From an uncultured Eubacterium sp. (lineage in GTDB: Bacteria; Bacillota; Clostridia; Oscillospirales; Acutalibacteraceae), in contig CAJOHE010000014.1 in the NCBI GenBank assembly GCA_905234495.1, positions 1-52,219 on the forward strand: a stretch of 52,219 bases of DNA. Reading direction: 5' to 3'. Under the pieces are notes generated by a model. That model had not been told where the DNA came from and did not search any database. It saw only the letters and a program-made list of their open reading frames with translations. The translations under genes were made by a program, and so were the position numbers. This document shows, piece by piece, positions 33,813 through 40,805 of the stretch (positions are counted from its first letter, which is position 1; each line of letters starts with the position of its first letter).

Positions 33813-34408
33813 TCCGGTATATATGCCGATTTTGGATTGCGGCGAGAGTATATTGATTTGAGGCGGTTTATGATTTCATCCTTTTTGTAAATGAGCTTTT
33901 CGTCGTGGCTGACAACGAAGTATTTTGCGCTCACCTTTTCAAGCTCTTCAATCTGCTTTTTGAGAAGATTTGCATTATACACGCGCTCGTCTTTGACAAC
34001 CGTGCAGTAAACGCTGTCCGAAAGAAAAAGATAATCGCCGACCTCGAGGACGAGAAAGTCTTTCGCGTGGGAATTTGTCAGAAAGAAAACGCGTATATTC
34101 ACGCCATCACTGATAAACATCTCATCCTCAATTACCCTGCCGACTTTTGTGTATTTTTCGGTGATTCTGCCCTGTATAACGTCCTCAAAACCGAGCTTGT
34201 CGATATTCATAATATGGTCGTGATGAAAGTGGGAAATAATTGCGATTTTGTTTGGGATTTCGCTGAGAATTTCAAGCGCGTCGCCGCCGTTTCCGACGTC
34301 GTAAACATAGTTGCGCCTCTTCCCCCTGATGATAAAAACATCCGAGGAAAGATTTTCAAAATCGTTATTAACAGAGGGAATATGAGTGATGTAATCGGGG
34401 AAATTCAT
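33797..34408 (-). CDS. MBL-fold metallo-hydrolase
   Basis: The 203-residue protein has the metal motif SHFHHDHI (about 59-66), a further His in TNSHAKDFL, Asp in FLSDSVYC and a late His in VVSHDEKL, which together make a plausible binuclear zinc site. The substrate is unknown; the fold covers lactonases, thioesterases and nucleases. There is no signal peptide. The ATG at 34408 is used because the promoter at 34440-34468 would start transcription downstream of the longer open frame's first codon. Confidence 0.8.
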   Translation of the reverse strand: MNFPDYITHIPSVNNDFENLSSDVFIIRGKRRNYVYDVGNGGDALEILSEIPNKIAIISHFHHDHIMNIDKLGFEDVIQGRITEKYTKVGRVIEDEMFISDGVNIRVFFLTNSHAKDFLVLEVGDYLFLSDSVYCTVVKDERVYNANLLKKQIEELEKVSAKYFVVSHDEKLIYKKDEIINRLKSIYSRRNPKSAYIPEKAGD

Positions 34409-34439
34409 TGTACGCCTTCCAAAGTGAATTATCTTTGCT

Positions 34440-34468
34440 ATTATAATCAATGAAACCGATTTTTGCAA
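34440..34468 (-). promoter_or_regulatory. sigma-A-type promoter of the MBL gene
   Basis: Minus strand: TTGCAA (34468-34463), 17 nt, TATAAT (34445-34440). Confidence 0.7.
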
Positions 34469-34505
34469 CATATGTCGCAAAATTTAAATTTATAGAAAAA
34501 AATTC

Positions 34506-34534
34506 TTGTAAAAGTTTGAAAAATATGATATTAT
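34506..34534 (+). promoter_or_regulatory. promoter of the Flp pilin gene
   Basis: TTGTAA (34506-34511), 17 nt, TATTAT (34529-34534). An AAAGGGG ribosome binding site follows at 34562-34568. Confidence 0.6.
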
Positions 34535-34575
34535 ATATAAGAGATATAAGAAAGGTTATTGAAAGGGGTATATTT

Positions 34576-34737
34576 ATGACTTTTTTTAGAGATGAAAACG
34601 GACAGGGTATGGTTGAATATGCTCTTATTCTCGGTTTAATAGCATTAGTAGCAGTTGTTACAATAGCAGCCATTTCCAGTAAGAACGGTGGATTGTTCGT
34701 AAAGGCAAACGAAGCACTCGATAACGTTCCTGCATAA
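34576..34737 (+). CDS. Flp-family type IVb pilin
   Basis: This 53-residue pre-pilin has a short charged leader MTFFRDENGQ, a prepilin-peptidase site after Gly (NGQ/GMVEYALI), then one hydrophobic helix ALILGLIALVAVVTIAAI and a short C-terminus. GQGMVEYALI is the hallmark of Flp/Fap pilins assembled by Tad machinery into thin adhesive fibres or a pseudopilus. The longer open frame upstream to 34450 lacks a ribosome binding site and overlaps the promoter. It is transcribed alone, and no tad, prepilin peptidase or secretin-like gene occurs in the window. Confidence 0.85.
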   Translation: MTFFRDENGQGMVEYALILGLIALVAVVTIAAISSKNGGLFVKANEALDNVPA

Positions 34738-34792
34738 AATATTAGATTTTCAACGAAAAAAGCATTAATTGATTAGTTTTAGCAACCGCACT

Positions 34793-34822
34793 TTTTGTGC
34801 GGTTGTTTTTTATATGCTTGCA
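34793..34822 (+). terminator. terminator of the Flp pilin gene
   Basis: CAACCGCAC pairs with GTGCGGTTG (34793-34801 with 34807-34815) around TTTTT and is followed by six T. It separates the pilin from the phosphonate operon. Confidence 0.9.
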
Positions 34823-34846
34823 ATAAATCAATTAAGATGTTATAAT
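34818..34846 (+). promoter_or_regulatory. strong promoter of the phosphonate operon
   Basis: TTGCAA (34818-34823), 17 nt, TATAAT (34841-34846) preceded by TGT, so an extended -10. It is the only clear promoter for the seven genes up to 43061. Confidence 0.75.
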
Positions 34847-34883
34847 TCTCTATAATAAATATTTATTTAATGTGGTGATAACG

Positions 34884-36611
34884 ATGAAAGAAAAGAAAGA
34901 AAAGAAAAAAATTGAATTTGAGAAATACACTCTTAAAGAAAAACTTCTCATTTCCTGCCTGACAGGCTTTACAGTTTCATTTGTGCTGATTCTTTTCGGC
35001 TCAATTGACATATATTCAAACAATATCAAGGAATTTGCATTTACATTTAAGGATATTGCACTTCCTCTTTTCTTGCTTTTTATCGGTGTCGCTGTTTTGA
35101 TAAGCGCAGTACTTATGCTTTTTCAGAGAATATGGCTCAATATTCTTTCTTCAATACCTATCAGCATAATCATTTCAAGTTACGTTTGCAACTTCTTGTT
35201 GAGCAAGCCGATGATTGTTTCGGGTGACGCGACCGAGATGTCAAATACAGAATATTATATTATGATTGTCACTTATGTTGTTATAATATTCGGCACAATG
35301 TATTTATCAATTTTCATTACAAAAAAATGGAAAAGCCTGATTACGTTTCTCTGCGTTCTGCTTATCGGAATGAACGGCGCATCGCTTGTCAGCGATTTTA
35401 TCAAAAACGACTTGATTCACGATAATGACATTAGCTGTGAATACGTTTTATCAAAAAAAGGTATGAATGAAGTCTCTGAAAAAGAAAATATTATTTATAT
35501 TTTATTTGACCGCTTCGACAATGAATACATCGATGCCGTAAACAAGGAAGAACCCGGATTTTTCGACGACCTTGAGGGCTTCACCTATTTTGACAGCGCT
35601 GTTTCGGAACACACCCGAACTTTTCCTGCCGGTGCTTCCATGATTACCGGAAATCATTACACAGGTCAAATGTCTGCCGAAGATTTTTTAAACACTACAT
35701 ACAGCGAATCAGATTTTCTTAACGATTTAAAAAACAACGGATACAGTATAAATATATATGCGCACAGATATTATATTTACTCTGACGCTAAAGCATTACT
35801 TGATACGGCGGATAACGTTGAAGAAATCACATCATACACCGCTAATACAAAATTAATACTCAAGTATTTAACAAATCTTTCGAGCGCAAGATTAATCCGT
35901 CCTTATCTTGCTCAGCTTATGTATGCGTCTGCAAATGCAGGAATCACATCAAAGTTTTCAACGTTTGAATGTGAAGACGGTGTCTTCATTGACGATGATG
36001 CATGGCTCAGTGATTATTACAATGAAAACAGTTTAACTGCGAATAACACCGAAAAGAATTATACTTTCTTGTATTTCCACGGCTCTCATGCCCCATATAT
36101 TCTCGACAGCAACGGTGACCTCAGCGAATCCGCAACAGAGGTTTCTCAGACTATCGGTTCATTCAAAACCATCAAACAATACTTAGATTATTTAAAGGAT
36201 ATCGGCGTATACGATAATTCAACTATTATTATCACAGGCGACCACGGAAATCCGCATGAAGAAACTCAGCCTCTTCACGAAATAGTTGATAACGGCGTTA
36301 CAACTGCAATATTTGTTAAACCAAGAAATGCACACAACAAAACGCTTGTTACTTCTTCAGCTGAGGTTTCTATCAATGACCTTGTTCCGACAATAGTAAA
36401 AGATGCCGGCATCAAAACCGATAAAGATTACGGCGAGTCAGTATTTGACATCTCCGAGAATGAACACAGAACAAGAGTATTCTATCAGTCGGTTTACGAT
36501 CTGAACAAGCACAGGCTCGGTCTCAACAAATACGAAATTGTCGGAGACGCACACGATATCAACAACTGGAATTACGTTGAACAAATCAAAACAGAATACG
36601 CGTGGTATTAA
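34884..36611 (+). CDS. membrane-anchored LtaS/sulfatase-fold transferase (alkaline phosphatase superfamily)
   Basis: The 575-residue protein has a basic N-terminus, five membrane helices (about 21-40, 58-80, 88-106, 126-146, 150-170) and an extracellular alkaline-phosphatase-fold domain. Metal ligands are in YILFDRFDN (209), the nucleophile region is EHTRTFPAGASM with Thr 246, and later come FHGSHAPY (about 395) and TGDHGNP (about 452). True sulfatases use Cys or Ser converted to formylglycine in CxPSR. Thr followed by xP is the LtaS or phosphoethanolamine-transferase pattern, so I read it as a phospho- or phosphono-group transferase on the outer membrane face. The acceptor is unknown. The ATG at 34884 follows GGTGA; an upstream in-frame GTG (34872) is less likely. 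First gene of the phosphonate operon. Confidence 0.8.
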   Translation: MKEKKEKKKIEFEKYTLKEKLLISCLTGFTVSFVLILFGSIDIYSNNIKEFAFTFKDIALPLFLLFIGVAVLISAVLMLFQRIWLNILSSIPISIIISSYVCNFLLSKPMIVSGDATEMSNTEYYIMIVTYVVIIFGTMYLSIFITKKWKSLITFLCVLLIGMNGASLVSDFIKNDLIHDNDISCEYVLSKKGMNEVSEKENIIYILFDRFDNEYIDAVNKEEPGFFDDLEGFTYFDSAVSEHTRTFPAGASMITGNHYTGQMSAEDFLNTTYSESDFLNDLKNNGYSINIYAHRYYIYSDAKALLDTADNVEEITSYTANTKLILKYLTNLSSARLIRPYLAQLMYASANAGITSKFSTFECEDGVFIDDDAWLSDYYNENSLTANNTEKNYTFLYFHGSHAPYILDSNGDLSESATEVSQTIGSFKTIKQYLDYLKDIGVYDNSTIIITGDHGNPHEETQPLHEIVDNGVTTAIFVKPRNAHNKTLVTSSAEVSINDLVPTIVKDAGIKTDKDYGESVFDISENEHRTRVFYQSVYDLNKHRLGLNKYEIVGDAHDINNWNYVEQIKTEYAWY

Positions 36612-36612
36612 T

Positions 36613-37734
36613 ATGAATATTAAAGATTTTGTAAATGTATTAAATAGTGAATTCATTACCGGTGTGCCGGATTCACTTTTAAAACCGTTTTGTGATTATA
36701 TCAATTCCGAATATGAAGGCCGTCATATCGTTGCCGCAAATGAAGGAAACGCGGTAGGACTTGCTGCCGGTTACTATATCTCAACAGGAAAGGTGCCCGT
36801 TGTCTACATGCAAAACAGCGGTATCGGAAACGTAGTTAATCCGGTATGCTCCCTTCTCAATGAAAAGGTCTACGGCATACCCGTAATATTCGTTGTCGGC
36901 TGGCGCGGCGAGCCTGGCAAAAAGGATGAACCCCAGCATATTTTCCAGGGCGAAATCACCCGTTCTCTTTTAGAGGGACTATCTCTGAAATGCTTTGTTC
37001 TTGATGAGAATACAGATTATTCAGAACTTAAAGAATTCATTGAAGAAAACAATTTGCCGGCTTCAAAACAAAGCATTGCTGTTATCGTAAAAAAAGGCGC
37101 TCTTGAATATGAGAACAAGATAAAATACCAAAACGAATTCTGCATTAACCGCGAAAAAGCTATTGAAGATATCGCTAATGCGGCTGATAATGATTTCATT
37201 ATTTCTACTACGGGAAAGATTTCAAGAGAACTTTTTGAATTCAAAGAGCATAACGACATGTCACATTCAAATGAATTTTTGAACGTCGGCTCTATGGGGC
37301 ACTGTTCCTCTATTGCGTTATCGGTTGCAATAAACAATCCCGATAAAAGAATCTGGTGCCTTGACGGTGACGGAGCGCTTCTGATGCATATGGGCGCTAT
37401 GGCAACCATAGGAAGCATCAATCCCGACAATCTGATTCATATTGTTCTCAACAACGCTGCTCACGATACAGTCGGTGGGGTTCACACCTGTGCAGACAAC
37501 ATAAACATCTGCGAAATTGCAAAAGCCTGCGGATATAAAAAGGTTGTTTCCGTGAGTGAATACGAGGAAATCGCGCCGGTATTGGAAGACTGTAAAAGCG
37601 ATAAAACCCTCACATTGGTTGAAATTAAAGTTAAACAAGGCGCAAGAGCCGACCTTATGAGGCCAAACATTGCGCCCGTTGACAATATGAAAGAGTTTAT
37701 GAAGCTGCTTAAAAACAAGAACGGAGAAGAATAA
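36613..37734 (+). CDS. ppd: phosphonopyruvate decarboxylase
   Basis: The 373-residue thiamine-diphosphate enzyme removes CO2 from phosphonopyruvate to give phosphonoacetaldehyde, the irreversible step that pulls phosphonate synthesis forward. ANEGNAVGLAAGYY (catalytic Glu region), QNSGIGN, VGWRGEPGKKDEPQH and the ThDP site CLDGDGALLMHMGAMATI with NNAAHDTVGG match the family closely, and the length is typical. Its ATG is 2 nt after the previous stop, with no strong ribosome binding site, so translation is probably coupled. Genes for PEP mutase and a phosphonoacetaldehyde-reductase-like enzyme follow in the same operon. Confidence 0.95.
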   Translation: MNIKDFVNVLNSEFITGVPDSLLKPFCDYINSEYEGRHIVAANEGNAVGLAAGYYISTGKVPVVYMQNSGIGNVVNPVCSLLNEKVYGIPVIFVVGWRGEPGKKDEPQHIFQGEITRSLLEGLSLKCFVLDENTDYSELKEFIEENNLPASKQSIAVIVKKGALEYENKIKYQNEFCINREKAIEDIANAADNDFIISTTGKISRELFEFKEHNDMSHSNEFLNVGSMGHCSSIALSVAINNPDKRIWCLDGDGALLMHMGAMATIGSINPDNLIHIVLNNAAHDTVGGVHTCADNINICEIAKACGYKKVVSVSEYEEIAPVLEDCKSDKTLTLVEIKVKQGARADLMRPNIAPVDNMKEFMKLLKNKNGEE

Positions 37735-38441
37735 TGATTGCTCTTCTGCTTAATTCCGGTATGGGCACCCGTATGGGCGAGCTCACAAAGGATTCACCAA
37801 AATGTATGACAAAACTTTGCAGTGATGAAACCATCATTTCAAGGCAACTGAAATACCTGTCGAATCTCGGCATTACAAAAGCCGTTATCACCACAGGGCC
37901 GTTTGAAAACAAGCTGAAGGATTACTGCAACGGCCTATTCCCCGACATAAGCTTTACTTTTGTAAATAATCCCGAATACAGAAACACTAACTACATATAT
38001 TCCATGTTTCTTGCAAAAGAATACCTGAACGATGATATTGTTCTGATGCACGGGGATCTAGTATTTGAAAAATCAGTTTTAAAGGATTTGATTGCATCTG
38101 ACTCGTCCTGTGCCGTCATATCATCAAACATTGATTTGCCGGAAAAGGATTTCAAAGCTAAAACCGAAAACGGATACATCAGAAAGATAGCTATTGATAT
38201 TTTTGAAGGCTGTTATGCTTTTCAGCCGCTTTATAAGATTAACTGCAACGATTTTATTCTATGGATGAAAAAAATCGAAGAATTCTGCAAAAGCGGTAAT
38301 GATAAATGCTATGCTGAAAATGCATTTAACGAAATATCCGACACCTGCTTAATTAAAGCGTATGACGTCAAAGACAGGATGTGCTGCGAAATCGACAGCG
38401 CGGAAGATTTAAAAACAGTAAATGAAAGGTTATGTGAATGA
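37734..38441 (+). CDS. LicC/PntC-like nucleotidyltransferase (likely CTP:phosphonate cytidylyltransferase)
   Basis: The 235-residue protein has a GT-A-like nucleotidyltransferase fold with the nucleotide loop LNSGMGTRMGELTKDSPKC (7-25), catalytic Asp in LMHGDLVFE and the distal EIDSAEDLK that binds metal. It resembles LicC phosphocholine cytidylyltransferase and the PntC enzymes that activate 2-aminoethylphosphonate with CTP. In this operon the likely product is a CMP-phosphonate. The start overlaps the ppd stop by one base (TAATG), and the stop overlaps the next ATG. Specificity for hydroxyethyl- or aminoethylphosphonate cannot be read from sequence. Confidence 0.85.
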   Translation: MIALLLNSGMGTRMGELTKDSPKCMTKLCSDETIISRQLKYLSNLGITKAVITTGPFENKLKDYCNGLFPDISFTFVNNPEYRNTNYIYSMFLAKEYLNDDIVLMHGDLVFEKSVLKDLIASDSSCAVISSNIDLPEKDFKAKTENGYIRKIAIDIFEGCYAFQPLYKINCNDFILWMKKIEEFCKSGNDKCYAENAFNEISDTCLIKAYDVKDRMCCEIDSAEDLKTVNERLCE

Positions 38442-39733
38442 AAAAGGTTTATATGTGCTTCAGCACGGACATAATTCACAGCGGTCACATCAGCATAATT
38501 GAAAAAGCAAGCCGCCTCGGCGACGTATATATCGGCGTACTTCCCGATGATGTTGTTGCCGGATACAAACGCTATCCGTTGATTGAATTTGAAGAAAGAA
38601 AAAAAATCATTTCCCATATCAAAGGCGTTAAAGAGGTTGTTGAGCAGGCAACTTTAAGCTATGCGGATAATCTCAGAAAATATAAGCCCGATTATGTTGT
38701 TCACGGCGACGACTGGAAAATCGGTCCTCAAAAAGAAGTTCGTGACGAGGTAATTGCTGTATTGAATGAAATCGGCGGTGAGTTGGTAGAATTCCCATAC
38801 GGCACAGATTTAAGCCAAAACATTCTTGATGAGTACTCAAAGTTTCAGCTCTCAATTCCCGATATGAGAAGGGGCAGACTTAAGAAAATACTGAAAAGCG
38901 AAGGCTTTCTTACTGCTATGGAAGCGCACAACGGCCTTACCGGCGTACTTGTAGAAAATACAAAGGTTAAAAAGGGCGACGTAGTAAAGCAGTTTGACGC
39001 AATGTGGGTTTCAAGTCTCTGCGATTCCACGGCAAAGGGAAAACCGGATATTGAACTTGTTGATATCACTTCAAGAGTGCAGACAATAAATGAAATACTT
39101 GAGGTTACCTATAAGCCGATTATATTCGACGGCGACACAGGCGGACTGCCTGAGCATCTTGCATACAATGTGAGAACTCTGGAACGTCTCGGCATTTCCG
39201 CTATAATTATTGAAGATAAAATCGGTCTTAAGAAAAATTCACTCTTCGGAACCGACGTTGAACAGACTCAGGATTCAATTGAAAACTTTTCAAACAAAAT
39301 CCGAGTTGCAAAGCAGGCGCAGAAGACGGGAGATTTTATGGTTATTGCCAGAATCGAAAGTCTTATCCTTGAAAAAGGAATGGATGACGCTTTGGAAAGA
39401 GCTTTTGCTTACGTAGACGCCGGTGCAGACGGAATAATGATTCACTCAAGAAAACCCGATCCCGATGAGATATTCGAGTTTATTGAGCGTTTCAGAAGCA
39501 AAAATACGGGCACACCTATTGTAGTTGTTCCAACCTCTTTCAATAAAGTCACGGAAACTGAGTTCAGAGAAAAAGGCGCCAATATAGTGATTTATGCAAA
39601 CCACCTTACAAGAAGCGCATTCCCCGCTATGAAGAAGGTTTGCGAAATCATTCTTGAAAATGAAAGATCAAGCGACGCTGATGAATACTGCATGTCGATT
39701 AAGGACATACTCAACATCATTCCTCAAGGCTAA
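38438..39733 (+). CDS. pepM: phosphoenolpyruvate mutase with N-terminal cytidylyltransferase-like domain
   Basis: The 431 residues form two domains. Residues about 1-135 are a small HxGH nucleotidyltransferase of the glycerol-3-phosphate cytidylyltransferase type (HSGH at 14-17, VVHGDDW at 88-93). Residues about 145-431 are phosphoenolpyruvate mutase, with MEAHNGLTGVLVE, FDAMWVSSL, DGDTGG (231-236) and the diagnostic loop EDKIGLKKNS (259-268), which has the EDKxxxKxNS form separating mutases from isocitrate-lyase relatives. The mutase makes the C-P bond by rearranging PEP to phosphonopyruvate. The fused domain is a second possible nucleotidyl-activation site in one operon. ATGA overlap with the previous gene. 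Confidence 0.93.
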   Translation: MKKVYMCFSTDIIHSGHISIIEKASRLGDVYIGVLPDDVVAGYKRYPLIEFEERKKIISHIKGVKEVVEQATLSYADNLRKYKPDYVVHGDDWKIGPQKEVRDEVIAVLNEIGGELVEFPYGTDLSQNILDEYSKFQLSIPDMRRGRLKKILKSEGFLTAMEAHNGLTGVLVENTKVKKGDVVKQFDAMWVSSLCDSTAKGKPDIELVDITSRVQTINEILEVTYKPIIFDGDTGGLPEHLAYNVRTLERLGISAIIIEDKIGLKKNSLFGTDVEQTQDSIENFSNKIRVAKQAQKTGDFMVIARIESLILEKGMDDALERAFAYVDAGADGIMIHSRKPDPDEIFEFIERFRSKNTGTPIVVVPTSFNKVTETEFREKGANIVIYANHLTRSAFPAMKKVCEIILENERSSDADEYCMSIKDILNIIPQG

Positions 39734-39737
39734 ACAG

Positions 39738-40805
39738 ATGAAAAAAAGCATTATTATCGAAGAAAACAACTGCTACAACAGAATAAAGAAAACGCTGGAA
39801 AATCTCAGCGTCGGCAGAATTCTTCTTGTTTGCAAATCACCCGAGAGAAATGCAAATTATACGGCAGGATTAAAAGAGGATTTTGAAGTTGAAACATTTG
39901 ACAAATTCAGCCCCAACCCCTCTTCCGACGAGATTGAATGCGGCATTTCTGCTGCTATGCAATTTGGACCCGACGCATTATTTGCTATCGGCGGTGGAAG
40001 CAGTATTGACTCTGCCAAGGGCATAAAGTACGGATTATTATCTGAAGATAATGAGAAATACAAAAACACGCCGATAATAATCGCATTGCCGACAACGGCA
40101 GGCTCGGGAAGCGAAGCTACAAGATTTGCCGTAGTATATAAGGGCAACGAGAAGCTCTCTCTTGAAAATGAGTCAATTCTTCCCGACGTCGTAATTCTCG
40201 ATTCGTCAACGCTGAAATCCCTTCCGCTCTATCAAAAGAAGGCAACGCTTCTTGACGCGCTTTGTCACAGCATTGAATCCTACTGGTCGATAAACTCAAC
40301 AAAAGAAAGCAAAGAATATGCCATAACGGCAATAAGCCTGATTCTTGGTTTTTACAGGGATTATTTTAAAAACAATGAAAGCGCTTTTCCGAAAATAATG
40401 AAAGCTTCAAATCTTGCCGGAAAAGCGATAAACATTTCAAAAACCACCGCGGCTCATGCGATGTGCTATAAAATCACGAAATTGAAGGGCATACCGCACG
40501 GTATCTCTGCGTTTATGTGTCTTCCCTATGTATGCGAACATATGGCAAAAAGCGGTATAGACAAGGCAGAATACACCGAATTATTAAACTCTTTTGGTGT
40601 TGACGGCTTTGAAGAACTCAGCGCTTCTCTGAAATCGCTTATGCATGAGCTTGAGCTTGATTCGGTAATCAGTATTAATCAAGCCGAATTAAATGAAATG
40701 GTTTCAGGGGTTAATCTTCAGAGGCTCGGGAATTTTCCTGCAAGCTTCAGCAAAGATGATATTGAAAGCATTTACAGAAAAATATTCAAAGTAGAGGAAT
40801 ATTAA
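39738..40805 (+). CDS. iron-containing alcohol dehydrogenase, probable phosphonoacetaldehyde reductase
   Basis: The 355-residue group III (Fe) alcohol dehydrogenase has the NAD loop GGGSSIDSAKG, the PTTAGSGSEAT block, and metal ligands in LLDALCHSIESYW, AAHAMCY and IPHGISAFM. In other phosphonate gene clusters (for example phpC-type genes) such enzymes reduce phosphonoacetaldehyde to 2-hydroxyethylphosphonate. The position after ppd and pepM supports that role, and no aminotransferase for aminoethylphosphonate is present. The start at ATG 39738 is preceded by AAGG; the longer open frame upstream overlaps pepM and lacks a ribosome binding site. Confidence 0.87.
   Translation: MKKSIIIEENNCYNRIKKTLENLSVGRILLVCKSPERNANYTAGLKEDFEVETFDKFSPNPSSDEIECGISAAMQFGPDALFAIGGGSSIDSAKGIKYGLLSEDNEKYKNTPIIIALPTTAGSGSEATRFAVVYKGNEKLSLENESILPDVVILDSSTLKSLPLYQKKATLLDALCHSIESYWSINSTKESKEYAITAISLILGFYRDYFKNNESAFPKIMKASNLAGKAINISKTTAAHAMCYKITKLKGIPHGISAFMCLPYVCEHMAKSGIDKAEYTELLNSFGVDGFEELSASLKSLMHELELDSVISINQAELNEMVSGVNLQRLGNFPASFSKDDIESIYRKIFKVEEY

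Noticed and set aside
34884..36611. annotation as arylsulfatase
   Set aside because: The formylglycine motif CxPSR is absent, and the operon context points to phospho- or phosphonotransfer.
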